Assembly: GCA_947396885.1 (NCBI GenBank)
Contig: OX377202.1
Location: 83,742,408 to 83,806,407 of the forward strand
Source: Heligmosomoides polygyrus polygyrus
Lineage: Eukaryota > Nematoda > Chromadorea > Rhabditida > Heligmosomidae
Length of the DNA: 64,000 nucleotides
Direction of reading: 5' to 3'
The notes under the pieces were generated by a model, which had not been told where the DNA came from, ran no database searches, and saw nothing but the letters and a program-made list of their open reading frames with translations. Of this stretch, positions 53,911 through 64,000 are shown one piece after another (position 1 is the first letter of the stretch; each line of letters starts with the position of its first letter). The position numbers and the translations under genes are program-made.

Positions 53911-54130
53911 CACCGTATTTGGTAAAACGGACATCCTAGTCGTGTTCAGAATCCCAAATAACCCCCCTAATCAAAGTTTGAGCCAAATCGGTAATTCTGA
54001 TCTGACAACCCTAGTTGTCGGTATGGGTGGTCTCCAGCCGCGTATTCCGTGAAACGGGCGTCAGATTCGTGTTCGGCATCCCAAAAAACTCCCTAGGCGA
54101 AGTTTGAGCCAAATCGGTGGTTCCGAAATA
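53911..54130. repeat. Tandem repeat family T1, two units of about 127 bp
   Basis: CGTGTTCAGAATCCCAAATA (53941) and CGTGTTCGGCATCCCAAAAA (54068) start equivalent blocks, each followed by AAGTTTGAGCCAAATCGGT. The preceding bases (GTATTTGGTAAAACGG and GTATTCCGTGAAACGG) also match. Related to the pair at 46920-47115. Confidence 0.7.
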
Positions 54131-55719
54131 ATTTTATTGGAGGTGCGTCTCAAACTGGGACGCATTGTCCGATGCGACCGAAAAAGTGCATTCCAATTTG
54201 GGGCGTATTGTCGTCAACGTGTTGAAATGATATCATTTCGCCTTAGGAAGGGGAAGTTGGGCCTTGTGGTCTTTTGATAAAAACGTCGACATCTTTGAGA
54301 AATTCATGAGTCTTGATCATTGTTAGTGGGCGAGGAATAACTTTCAGTAGCCAAACGAAGGCGTCACAGCTGAACGAAACTGCGCAGAGGTTAACTCAGT
54401 TAGGTATAGTGACATTTTCCTACTCAGGTTTCCTTCATTTTACAGCCCTTCGCTTCGTAAAGCGCTCCACATTTCTGGCCACCATCGCTCGGAAAACAAT
54501 ATCCTTATTCTCAGCCTCAATGCCGCGTGGAACCGCATGTGCTGGTGATTGGGTGCTGCTTAGGTTTAGAGTCAACTAGTTGCCGAAACCAATGGGAGAA
54601 CTCTTCAGAGATGGCAAATCGTGGTCTGCAGTGAACATGCGAATGTATGCAAGGTTCGAGACCAAAGGCGAGGACTACAGCAGAAGATGAACCCACTACC
54701 TCGTCAGAAAGTGAACATGAGGCGCTGGCTGAGTTGGAGTCCGATGAATCTGACAGCGAAACTGACGCAATGTGAAGTACAAGAACGAATAGTGGTGGAG
54801 GTCAAGAGCTAGGGGATCTAAGTACCTTCTATCTCTCCACATCTTTGAGGTTTACTATATTTGAAACGGGCTTGCATGACCTTCCAAGGTTGCAAGGTAT
54901 ATGCGCTTAAGCTAAACGTTTCCACTTTAAAAGACATTTTGAACAAATTCCTACGTTTGTTTGTAGGAAAACGAGGATGCACCTGCACCGGAATATTTCT
55001 TTCTCTCAATTCTGATATATTTTGATAACTCTCCTGCTGGATCCAGAAAATATTAGGATAAAAATAATCAACATCACAACAAACAAAATTGAAAAAAAAT
55101 ATTCCACCAATACTATTTTATGTGTGTTTGTTCTACGTTGGTAGTCAAATTGGCATCTAGATTTCTTTTAATAAATGCAGCCTTTTTTGCAGTTGTGATC
55201 TTCAATCATCGATTATTGCGGATAACCTTGCGAGGGAACACTGAAGACTATATGAGAATATCAGAGAGCAAGGAAAGGAATTGTTACGTCGTAAAAATTC
55301 CTTTCATGTTGTTGTGAAGATTATTCTGAAGGACTGTGGTTTTCAAGTAGCAGTAGTGGCAAAACAGAAAATGCACATAATACACTGTAAGAGAGATACA
55401 CTTGAAAATGCGAGTACTGGTCCATTCGCCATCTAAAGCGGCTTATACTTGTCTATGCTCTCTTGTTTGTCAGCAAGAGCTAAGATTTCAAAGAAAAGGC
55501 AAAGAAGAGAAGATCGTTCTGGACTATAAGATCTTCACAGGCCTCTGAAAAGGAACAGGACTTCTTCAATTTTTTCGCGACATCATGCAGAAGTAGAGTA
55601 CGTGGCGCATTTCAAAAAGATATAGCAATATCACTTTTTACTCCTCTAACATTTTGCACAGCTTAAATACTAATCGGGTCTGTTTACTATATTCATGTTT
55701 TATTATACAGCGAAGCACG
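54131..55719. other. No supported gene
   Basis: Frames up to 88 codons with no recognisable domain. Confidence 0.4.
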
Positions 55720-55930
55720 GTTATTCGTTGATTCGAACAAATTATTCGACTATTCGTTGATTCGACCAAATGCAAAATCGGGGCTTATTCGATTTTCGAG
55801 CAATCGAAAATTTTCGAGATCGAGTAAATCTGATCATTCATTTGTTCGGAGACTTTTGAGATTCGTTCATTCATTCGTTCGGAAAGTTTCCACATCGAAT
55901 TCATTCATTCGTTCGTTAGTTCGATAAAAT
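55720..55930. repeat. Degenerate ATTCG-rich repeat tract
   Basis: Many copies of TTATTCG, GTTGATTCGA and TTCATTCATTCGTTCG are arrayed with variable spacing, some as inverted pairs (TTCGATTTTCGAGCAATCGA). It looks like a decayed short tandem or cryptic simple repeat. Confidence 0.6.
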
Positions 55931-56199
55931 TTCTCAAAAGCACAACTATAGTGTGCAGTTCTTACCACAATGCGTCGAAGGGATGGACGAAACATGTACG
56001 CCGTCAGGAATCGGTAACACACCACTAGACTCTCGTAAGCCCATGAGTTGATATTGATATTTATTACATGTTACAAGCACATGTGAGACTAATAAGGAGA
56101 AAAATTGCGTAACACAGAACCATGGAAGAAAACTGAACAACAACAGCATTTACTATAGCATTATAATTAGAATAAAACAGTGTTGGATGAAAACAAGAG

Positions 56200-57660
56200 C
56201 TAGATATGCGGAATCTCACGAATAGACGAAATGCGAAAAGATCCCCTCTTGCACAGCTTTTGGTATTCTGCTCCTGCCCTGTGAATAAAGAAAGTCTTTC
56301 TCACTGAAGTCTTAGCCAGGGGTAGGAAGATCTTTTTAATCTCGCCTCTAGTAGAGGAATTACGCATGATGAAGAACGAGCCACTGAGACGAATACGACC
56401 AGTCACAATTTTTCGTGCCATTGCTACATCAAAGATTTTCCTTCTGCATTCCAGAGTTGGTAGTCCTAGAACAACATTACGTTGAGTACCACCGGGTATG
56501 CTTCTGTAGTCAAAATTGCCGGTTCTTAGTAGAGCTTTCCTTGTGAAACTAAATTGTACTCCTCCCAACTGATTAATCAGACTCTTCTTCTTTGGATTAA
56601 ATATGGTGGTACCATATTCCAGGATATGTCTAATATACGATGTGTACGCCTTGAGTAGGACCTTGGGATTTTTGGTGTATAAGCAGCGAAAGAGCTTATA
56701 CAATTGTGCGTAGGCCTTGTTAACAATGATATTACAGTGGCTATCAAACTCAAGCCTTCTATTGTATGACAATCCCAAATCAGTTACCTCAGTAACAACC
56801 GATAGTTCATGCCCATCAAGATAGTACGCTGGTCGGTCAGGATAGGGCCCCAGGTGCATTACCTTGGTTTTGGTTTGAGAGATGGGAAGCTCCCAAGTTT
56901 TGGACCAAGTTAAGAGGGCATCAAGAGCTTTCTGCATCTGCTCACGAGAAGAGGACGTTGGGATACTGGTAAAAATCTTTACATCGTCTGCAAACATTCT
57001 ACACGAGACCCCAAAAGGTTTGATCACGTCCGGGATATCATAGGTGTAGATGCTGAAAAGAATGGGTGCCAGTACACTGCCTTGAGGTACTCCACAGGGG
57101 GCAGGACACACATTGGAATAAGCCCCGTGAACAACTACTTGAAAGGACCTATCTCTAAGATACGCTTGGATCCAGCTAATGATTCCAGGGTGTATACCTG
57201 CAATTTGGAGTTTGACGAGTAACTTGCTGTGGGACACCCTGTCAAACGCTTTTGCATAGTCTAGATATATAATATCTACTCCCTCCTTCCTTTCAAGGGA
57301 GTGATCCATTCATTTAAACATTCCAACATTTGAGTTTCCGTGGACTTACCCCTGGTGAACCCGTGTTGCTCCTCCGGAATGATTGAATGAAGAGTTAGAT
57401 GAAAAATAATTCTTTCCTTAAGAATTTTTTCAAATACCCGAGCAAACAGAGATGTCAAACTTATTGGCCTAAAGTTCGAGGGAAGATGCGAAGCTGGGGA
57501 TTTGGGAATAGGGATGATGTAAGCATGCCTCCACCTAGCCGGGACATCAGCATGCATGAATCTGTAATTGTAAATCAGCTCTAAAGGAAAAGCAATGTAC
57601 GGGGCCACTTTCTTAATAAAAGCAAAACTTAAGTGATCCGGGTTGGTGCTGGAGGTTGTT
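56200..57660 (-). pseudogene. LINE ORF2, reverse transcriptase part
   Basis: The N-terminal RT piece (57276-57608, homology from about 57645) has NPDHLSFAFIKKVAPYIAFP, NFRPISLTSLFARVFEKILK and EEQHGFTRGKSTETQ. A 1-nt frameshift near 57300 leads into 57309-56200 with VDIIYLDYAKAFDRVSH (motif A), CGVPQGSVLAPILFSIYTYD (motif B) and FADDVKIFTSI (motif C, both Asp present), then the C-terminal YIRHILEYGTT, FSFTRKALLRTGN and HRAGAEYQKLCKRG. The 369-codon C-terminal piece is open. Catalytic residues are intact but the protein is split. Confidence 0.9.
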
Positions 57661-57711
57661 GTAGAATTCTACAAAATCTTAAGTATTTGGGAACTGGTAA
57701 ATCAAGCAGAA

Positions 57712-59006
57712 TCATGCATAACCGGAAAACCAGGAGAATTTGCAAACGTACCGAAATGGGTTCATCTGTGCGAGAATAGACTTTATAGAAGTTGTCTGCA
57801 AGGAGGTAGCCATTTCTTGTTTATTTAGTACTCTATCACCATTATCGGAGAACAGGGAAGTGATCCTACTGTTTCTTTTCAACCTTCTGCTCAACAAGTC
57901 GTAGAATTTAGCTTGATTTCCCGAATCAATAACCTTCTTTTCCACTGATGCATAGTACTTCTCAAGTTTCTTAGAGAATTTGTCGTTGAGCCTGTTATAG
58001 ATAGCGATATTATCAGTACTGGAGTCTCTATTCACCTCTAGCCAGGCATACTCTTTCATCTTTGCAAGGGAGGGCAAGTAGCGAGGTAGGTAGGACCTAT
58101 TGGCCGCATTACCCGGTCTAGTTGATAGAGGTACATGAAGGAAGATAGATTGGTTCAGAACATAGAGAAATAGTTCATACATCTCATCAGCACTAGATAG
58201 CTGTCCCAGGGAACCGATCCAGTCTACATCCATAAGGAATTTTGCTATTGCATCATAATTTCCTCTAGCGAAGTCATAAGATTTACCTACTTGCATCTTA
58301 TCCCTATAAGTGTTAATTCGAAGGAAATCGCATTGTGATCACTGGTTCCTAGCGGAGGACCTACAATAGGACTGTTGATCAGCAACGGATCATTAATTAG
58401 GACAAGGTCAAGAATCTTGCTTCCTCTTGTACTCTGACGCACTAATTGAGTTAGTTTATGGGAGCTAACAAAACTGAGGAGAGCACTACTAGATGAGGAC
58501 TTTCCGTGGGGGGAGGTAGCAGACCAGGTAATACCCGGGTAATTAAAATTCCCAACAAGAAGGCAAGAATACGAACAGATCACAAGGTCGCTAACTCGTC
58601 TGAGAAGCTGTTCATTCGCAGACGCAGAGCAATTTGGAGCGCGATATACACCCATGACCCTGACGACCTGTCCACTGAAAGAGATATCGCAACAAAGTAA
58701 CTCATAGCCTTTACTTACCGAATCTTTAAATACCAGATGATGTTTGATGGAATTTCTACAGAGGAGTAGTACTCCTCCTCCGTCTTTACGTAACCTGTCA
58801 CATCTCAATTCCATAAAACTGTCTGCAATAGGATGGAGAAGTGAATGCACATCCATTTTAGATTTTAGCCAGGACTCAGTGAGAACGACAAGGTCGTAGC
58901 CGTTTTTAATTATGGAGAAGACCAAATGCCGCGCATTTTTTGCTAAAGACCTTATACTCATGAAGAGGCATTTTACCTTATGAGAATTCCGCTCATCCAA
59001 GCTCAA
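57712..59006 (-). pseudogene. LINE ORF2, APE-type endonuclease and linker
   Basis: Apurinic-like endonuclease that nicks target DNA. The 239-codon piece 59006-58287 contains LVVLTESWL (catalytic Glu), GGGVLLLCR, MGVYRAPNCS, LLVGNFNYPGITW and GTSDHNAISFEL (catalytic His and Asp). The third of these motifs is GDFN in active enzymes; here Asp is Asn. A frameshift near 58300 passes into 58296-57712 (RDKMQVGKSYDFARGNYDAI, then FLMDVDWIGSLG and SRRLKRNSRITSL), the usual EN-RT linker. It stops at 57712 and more frame changes precede the RT. The piece starts on TTG overlapping the ORF1 stop. Confidence 0.87.
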
Positions 59007-59809
59007 TTTAAATCCGATACAGACATGTTTGGCGAGTGATCTTGCACAGAAACAGCATTAGCATAAGATTGGGAACCTGTAGACTGCAAAGCACGGTGAT
59101 TGTTGCGGGGGTTAACAACACGACCTCTCTGCTCAGGAGGGAGTGAAGGACGAATGAATGTCCCCTTGAACGGGGAACGCTTGATGCGAGTCGCATTAAC
59201 CAATGCTAAGTCTCTAAATTTAGAGGATGGAAGCACAACTTTCAAAATTCTTGGCTAATCGCCTCGAGCACGTCCCATACGATAAACACTAATAGGAATA
59301 CATTCAACGTTAAGAAAATCTAAAAGCCTACGAATACAATCAAGGTCATGACACAATCTGGCAGAAGAAAGGCTATTCTTAAGTTCTGGGACTCCACTAA
59401 CAATCAGCTACCTAGACATTGCTTTTGCTTCATAGTCACCAATAGAAAGCTCAACCTGAGTTTGGAAATCCGATTTGGGAGGAGGACAAGGAGAGACGTC
59501 ATGAGACTAGTTATGAGTCTCCTCCTTAGAGGCTAACTTATGCTTTAAGCCTGTGTTTTCCTCACGCAGACGTCGTATTTCATCATACAGTCGTTCGTTC
59601 TCTGCCATAAGCGCATCGATCCTTTCCTTCGACTCCAGGAGGTAGGCCAAGATCACCCTGATGTGCTGTGGAGTCTCATAGTCCTCCGCCATTTGTGCAA
59701 CAGCCGTCTCCATGGAATTGTCACCATCATAGGATGTTGGCGACGACAGGTCAATGAGACCCCTCTTCCGACCCTTAAACTTTGTCACAGCAGAGCGAAG
59801 CGAAGCCAT
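59003..59809 (-). pseudogene. LINE ORF1 (coiled coil plus RRM-like region), three stops
   Basis: RNA-binding chaperone-like protein of CR1 elements. One frame runs from ATG 59809 to the stop at 59003, interrupted by stops at 59507, near 59395 and near 59262. N-terminal 100 residues include a leucine/Glu-rich coiled coil (LLESKERIDALMAENERLYD). Downstream, LIVSGVPELKNSLSSARLCH, VYRMGRARGD and RILKVVLPSSKFRDLALV with FIRPSLPPEQR resemble the RRM-like and C-terminal part. No frameshift was needed to follow it. Confidence 0.78.
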
Positions 59810-59830
59810 TGAATACGTAGTCCAAGGTGA

Positions 59831-61607
59831 AACAGGTCAAAATCGATATCCAATATTGGGCTGGGATCGAAGTCCACGAGCCCAAATTAAGTCAAATGCA
59901 CCTGTTAAAGTGGCAATTCGAACACGAACGGCTCCCCTGCCACTAGGGATTTCGCTTGATCTGGTCCTTCCTTCCGAGCGGGGATGTTGAGTAAGACGAG
60001 GCTTGAGTTGATCTGCCGGATGATGGATTGAGCACGACAGAGCAATTAGAACGCCGCCGCACACCGTCGGCGCAAGGTGCAGAATGAGTTGCTAAGGGGG
60101 AGTGGTAAGCGTTCCATGGAAACGAGAAGAAAAACACATGCGATCTTCCCTAATCACCCAAAAAATATCTCCCACTATTATCCTCCCATCCTCCTTCCCA
60201 CTCCCTGGGTTCTCCAAGAGTCAAAGGGTGACCAAAAATTATGTAAAAATATAGTGAAAATAGGAAAATAGACAAAATCAATGAGGATTTCAAAATTTTC
60301 TTATACGAACCTCGTTATTATCAATGACCATCTCTCGGAAGCAGGAAAATGTGACAGGTTACGAACTTATACTACTGAAATAAGGAGTGACGAAATGATC
60401 CCTACTCCGCCATGGAGTTGTCACTAAAACTACTACAGCTCAGCACTAAAAGATTTTTACGTTGATAAAACATTGCGGGTCATTCAGACTATCACGATTT
60501 GAGTTCCGTCGCTGGGGAGTGTCTGCTGAAGGCTTAGGCCTATGTCGAGCCAATCCCCCTTCAATCAGAGCGAAATCTCGTGATATCTTATAGATTCTCT
60601 AGGAGCATCCTTGATGTGATTGTAGAAACCTTTCTTCAATGGCTCTCATTTCACACACATCTCTTATTGTTAGGTAGACCGATTGTTGTGATACGGATAA
60701 AATCCATGGTCAGAAGTTGAACTGCGACCTAAAAGAGGTCTTGACGGCTCGAATCCACGTCCTTGAATGCCCAGCCGGTCAGCAACAAGTTCACGCAGTG
60801 CAATCAGGACAAAATTTGGGTAACGGATCCACATCCATTATGAGCTGCGCTTGCTGCTAAATGCCAATTGATCCCTTAATTTCCTTATAGTAACGAAATC
60901 TTGTTTCTATGAAGTTGCACTGCAGCATCCAACACTTTTTTCTGCTGTTTTCCTTATACATTCACTCCCAGTGCCGCTAAATTATTTTCAATATAGGATT
61001 CTAGGACAGTACAGCTGCCCTTGCGTGTCAATTCACCCAGTTAGTTATGATTCAGATTCCGAGTTCAGAAGGACAGCTGCAATGACCTTTTGTCTGCTGA
61101 TCTGTATAAAAGCTGACCATTGTGTAAGCGGTACCGCGGCACTTCTCTCTTTAGCGTTTGCAGCACTTACACATCATTGAGTCGCTCGTAAGTCGCGTCT
61201 GAGCTCACCAAGTTTGATGGTTGACAGGCTGTGTTGCTGATATGCATTCTTCATAATGGCAGAGGTAGTCGTTTCTAAAATTCTCAACCTACTGCATAGA
61301 TTATTGACGCGGCCGTTCCCGCCTCCGAAGGAAGCATTGTGCTGGTGCTTGCTCCGCTATGTTGGCTTCCGAATTTATGGAAGGCACGTTTGAAGTGAGA
61401 AACACGAGAACGAATCGAACCACCACATATGCTGCGATCTGGCCTACAGGGAAGTGATCAGCGACAGGGTGATTCTTCGACATTTGAAGTGCTTTAGGTT
61501 ATCCAACGACAAAGGACCGTGCGAGGTATGGTCTGTCCACGCCCCACTCATTGGTCATAACACTGTCAAACCAACTCTTTCTTGTAGCTGTTCATAAACG
61601 CGATGAC
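59831..61607. other. No supported gene
   Basis: The first ~250 bases may be LINE 5' UTR. The rest holds short unrecognised frames only. Confidence 0.4.
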
Positions 61608-61865
61608 GGATGAAGGGTAAAGAACGGCGTCCCTTTTGGGATGGGCTGCGCACACTTACTTCTAAGAGATGTCGCGGAGGCAATTTGAATGGATATTTGG
61701 CCTGTGCAATGACATGAAGTGGGCCAGGCGATGAAAACGTTAGCGCTTTATGTTTCCCGGACAAGTCTGTCACCGACATCGGAGGGATGGGCGACTTGGT
61801 TGGCCTGTTGGCCTGGGTGGGAAATCCGAACCAGGATCCTGGTATCGGGTGCGCGTGAAAACCGG
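61608..61865 (-). repeat. SINE-like family S1, complete-looking copy
   Basis: Plus-strand block order: AAGGGTAAAGAACGGCGTCC, TTTTGGGATGGGCTGCGCAC, GATGTCGCGGAGGCAATTTG, AATGGATATTTGGCCTGTGC, CCGGACAAGTCTGTCACCGA, CGGAGGGATGGGCGACTTGG, TGGGTGGGAAATCCGAACCA, TGGTATCGGGTGCGCGTG. On the minus strand TGGTTCGGATTTCCCA is the best B-box match of the family. Same architecture as at 34066-34330. Confidence 0.65.
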
Positions 61866-62127
61866 AACGTCCTTCAACTGCGCTCCGCACGCTCATATAC
61901 TCGATACGCCAAAATTATGCGCGGTGGGAACGTTCGGCCTTTGATTTCTTTCAGTCTAACCGCGCTGTGCTCCTTATTATTCAACAGCTTACACTACAAA
62001 TTCCTTTACAACTCTTTATCAGCTTTCAGCCTTTATCGTCTACCAACGTTGGTCGTCGGCTCCGCCGGCGCTGGCGCCGACGCTGGAGGGGCTGTGCGGG
62101 CCACGCCTGGCTAGCCGGCTCCTACGG

Positions 62128-62317
62128 GCCTGTTCATACTTCGCGACAAGAGCGACTTGTCGACCATGCAAAACATGCAAATCGATTGGAACTGGGCGCG
62201 GACCGCCCAAAAGTGTTCATACTCAAGCGCCGGCGTTGTCGCTCCAGCCGCTCTTGTCGCAGGTTCATACTTCCGCGCTGCGCTCTTGTCGCTGCTGTCG
62301 CGAAGTATGAACAGGCA
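62128..62317. mobile_element. Small GC-rich TIR element, 190 bp, CTACGG flanks
   Basis: CCTGTTCATACTTCGCGACA begins at 62129 and is mirrored by CGCGAAGTATGAACAGGC ending at 62316. Direct CTACGG copies lie immediately outside (62122-62127 and 62318-62323), a possible 6-bp target duplication. GTTCATACT also recurs internally near 62215 and 62268. The flanks share GGCTAGCCGGCT on both sides, so the insertion sits in GC-rich repeated sequence. Confidence 0.55.
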
Positions 62318-63431
62318 CTACGGCGGACCACGCCGGGCTAGCCGGCTACGCCGGTGTCGGCTACGTGGGCAACACAAGGTAATGGAAAGGGTGGGCACCG
62401 ATGGCAGCGTGATGGTTGAAATTGAGAGGCTGTGGAGGGTGAGGGCATGTAGGTGGAGGAGCAGAACTGAAGGTGGACGTGAAAGGAGGTAAGTAGGAAA
62501 AGTAGGAATTGTGAGAGAAAGGGGGTTGAGAAACAGAAGTGCAACGGCGGAGGTAGAAGTCACAGTTCGCAGTTAAGGTTCGATGACAGTATGAGTCAGC
62601 GGAGCGAAACGGCGGAGAAGACTTTGAAAAAAAGGGGGATCACGTGTTAAATGTGATTACATTAAGTGAAGGGCAGGAGGAGAAATGGTCTTTAACACGG
62701 GGAGGATGCAAATTTCGCTTAACATGAGCGATGAACATTGAATAAGAGTGTCAAGGTTTCAGCACGGGTTCTAACCTAACCCATCCAAAAAAATGCGTTG
62801 CAAAGAAGGAAATAAATGAGAGATGTGCCATAAAAAGATCACCGCCAGCAAGAAATAGAGAATTAGCTAATAGAGCATCAATTACTACGACAGTAGAAAC
62901 ACGTTTTCCCATAAGCGTTAGCTGCGAAATGTTACAAAACGTAGGCGCGGAGCGTAGATATAGTAGAATTTCTGCAGATATGAACGAAACATCAGAACGG
63001 TGCAGATATTGTTTGAAAGAAACCTCTACAGACAAATGGTTAAACTAAATTAAGATGAAGATTAAGCGCCCCTATGTGCCCCTATTTAGTATCCCCAATA
63101 ACAGTTTATGTGCAAACAGTAATTATTTGTGGTGAGTGTATTCGTGATTCGCGTGAGCTATAGGTCTCTATCTGTATTCATAATCAGTTGTGTATGCTTC
63201 CGCCATAAAGTTGATCTCGATCTGATCTTGATATTTGACACTGCTCAATCTTCCAACTACTGTGTTCGCTACGTCTCCCAACAGTATTAAGAACTGTTGT
63301 CATACTCGTGTAGAAATACTATAAACGATTTCGCGAATAGTGTATAGTTCCATTAAATAATGATTGACTTGCACGCTGCTACATTCTGCTATCGGGCTAA
63401 TAAGCATCCAGTTCATTTAATGCGACAGAAC
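62318..63431. other. No supported gene
   Basis: G-rich purine-biased sequence at 62390-62520, then ordinary spacer. No domain seen in frames up to 111 codons. Confidence 0.4.
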
Positions 63432-63930
63432 TTTTCACGTCGAATTGGACACTCTTCGAAGACATTGCGATTTTTAATCGCTAGGTAGCAGAAGTTAAAC
63501 AGCCAATACAACTGTACTGAACACACATATCCCCACTTCGGTAGCTCATGTAAGTGGCACTTACACCATCAATCAAATAAAACCTGCGGTGAAGTTGTGG
63601 AGTGCTTGGCACGATCTCATCTCTTAATGTGCTATATGCTTGCTTCTTAGCTGTGGTTTAAGACAAACTTTAATTTTTTTTCTCAGAAATAAAAGTTCTA
63701 TAGAATTATTACACTTATTGGAGCAGGTAAACTAAAAAGTCTTAAAGAATACTGCATTCCAAATTTTCTCTGACCAAAACATTATGTTAGACAATTTATT
63801 GAGTCTCTAGTTTAGCTTGCCTGAAGGTCATTTCGACTTAGGAGAGTTCGCATTGATTGATTCAAAAGTCATAGGCTAGTTAAGAAGAGTGTCCAGTTTG
63901 ATTTGAAAAGTGTCCAATTGGCATGAAAAT
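63432..63930. repeat. Palindromic repeat family P1, third copy
   Basis: CTTTTCACGTCGAATTGGAC at 63433 is mirrored by GTGTCCAATTGGCATGAAAA at 63908. Interior contains TGTGCTATATGCTTGCTTCT near 63630, as at 7193. Inverted homology continues inward near 63835-63900 (GAGTTCGCATTGATTG against the 6940-6970 type sequence). Confidence 0.65.
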
Positions 63931-63939
63931 GGAAAATAC

Positions 63940-64000
63940 TTCGCTTTAATAAAGACAGTCCACAGCTAAGAAACAAGCATGTAGCACATTAAGAGATGAG
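63940..64000. repeat. Palindromic repeat family P1, inverted internal piece at window edge
   Basis: CACAGCTAAGAAACAAGCAT and GTAGCACATTAAGAGATGAG are the reverse complement of 63616-63660. It abuts the third copy and runs off the window. Confidence 0.65.

Larger units (their letters stand above)
56060..59830 (-). mobile_element. Nearly full-length CR1-like LINE, decayed
   Basis: Read on the minus strand: a possible 5' UTR above 59809, ORF1 (59809-59003), ORF2 with endonuclease (59006-58287), linker (58296-57712) and reverse transcriptase (57660-56200), then a short 3' UTR ending near TTATTACATGTTACAAGCAC at about 56060. It gives the reference organisation for the truncated LINE copies in the window. 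ORF2 is split by three frameshifts and ORF1 carries three stops. Confidence 0.88.

Noticed and set aside
1..64000. CRISPR array, bacterial operons, rRNA or spliced-leader RNA genes
   Set aside because: No regularly spaced direct repeats of that kind, no operon-like gene runs and no recognisable rRNA or SL RNA sequence; the window is eukaryotic.

Overview
The window looks like accessory, repeat-dominated DNA from a nematode nuclear genome, most likely a clade V (strongylid or hookworm-like) worm. The inference rests on the mix of element types: Tc1/mariner DD34D elements, RTE-type and CR1-type non-LTR retrotransposons, a Ty3/gypsy LTR element, many palindromic (foldback) elements and small tRNA-headed repeats, together with TTTGCAG-like acceptor sites, long G/C homopolymers and no bacterial-type gene organisation. 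The species call is an inference. I found no host protein-coding gene that I can name. A 200-base run of N at 37942-38141 marks a scaffold gap.

Layout. 1-285: end of a palindromic repeat family that recurs at 6828-7735 and at the right edge of the window. 4676-5891: near-complete but broken mariner. 9023-9203: small TIR element. 9988-11545: 5'-truncated CR1-like LINE with an open reverse transcriptase frame and a (TTTA)n tail. 12138-16130: several LINE tails plus a decayed LINE RT. 16360-17130: Tc1-like transposase relic. 17964-18857: palindromic mariner with a 33-bp perfect TIR. 21028-24672: SINE-like repeats, a TIR element and another mariner. 25719-25888 and 50982-51214: two copies of one MITE family. 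26230-29615: LINE tail and more SINE-like copies. 31020-31928: third mariner. 34066-37465: SINE-like copy, then two RTE copies in tandem. 38150-38945: LINE fragments around the gap. 39709-44925: complete Ty3/gypsy element with a 5-bp target duplication. 45500-49110: LINE and tRNA-like composites, one carrying a nested RTE insertion. 51286-53348: LINE tail and a palindromic Tc1/mariner. 53911-54130: tandem repeat. 56060-59830: nearly full-length CR1-like LINE with ORF1 and ORF2. 61608-64000: SINE-like copy, GC-rich TIR element and palindromic repeats.

How it fits together. The only element that looks competent is the Ty3/gypsy copy: a single intact 1392-aa gag-pol frame, LTRs differing by two substitutions and one 30-bp indel, and an AAAAC target duplication. 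The other autonomous elements are broken by frameshifts, stops, catalytic-residue changes or truncation. The non-autonomous families (palindromes, TIR elements, tRNA-headed repeats) presumably used the machinery of such elements. The most unusual structures are two Tc1/mariner elements in which both arms carry the 3' end of the transposase gene in opposite orientation, and a LINE 3' end linked to a tRNA-like pol III promoter in three copies.
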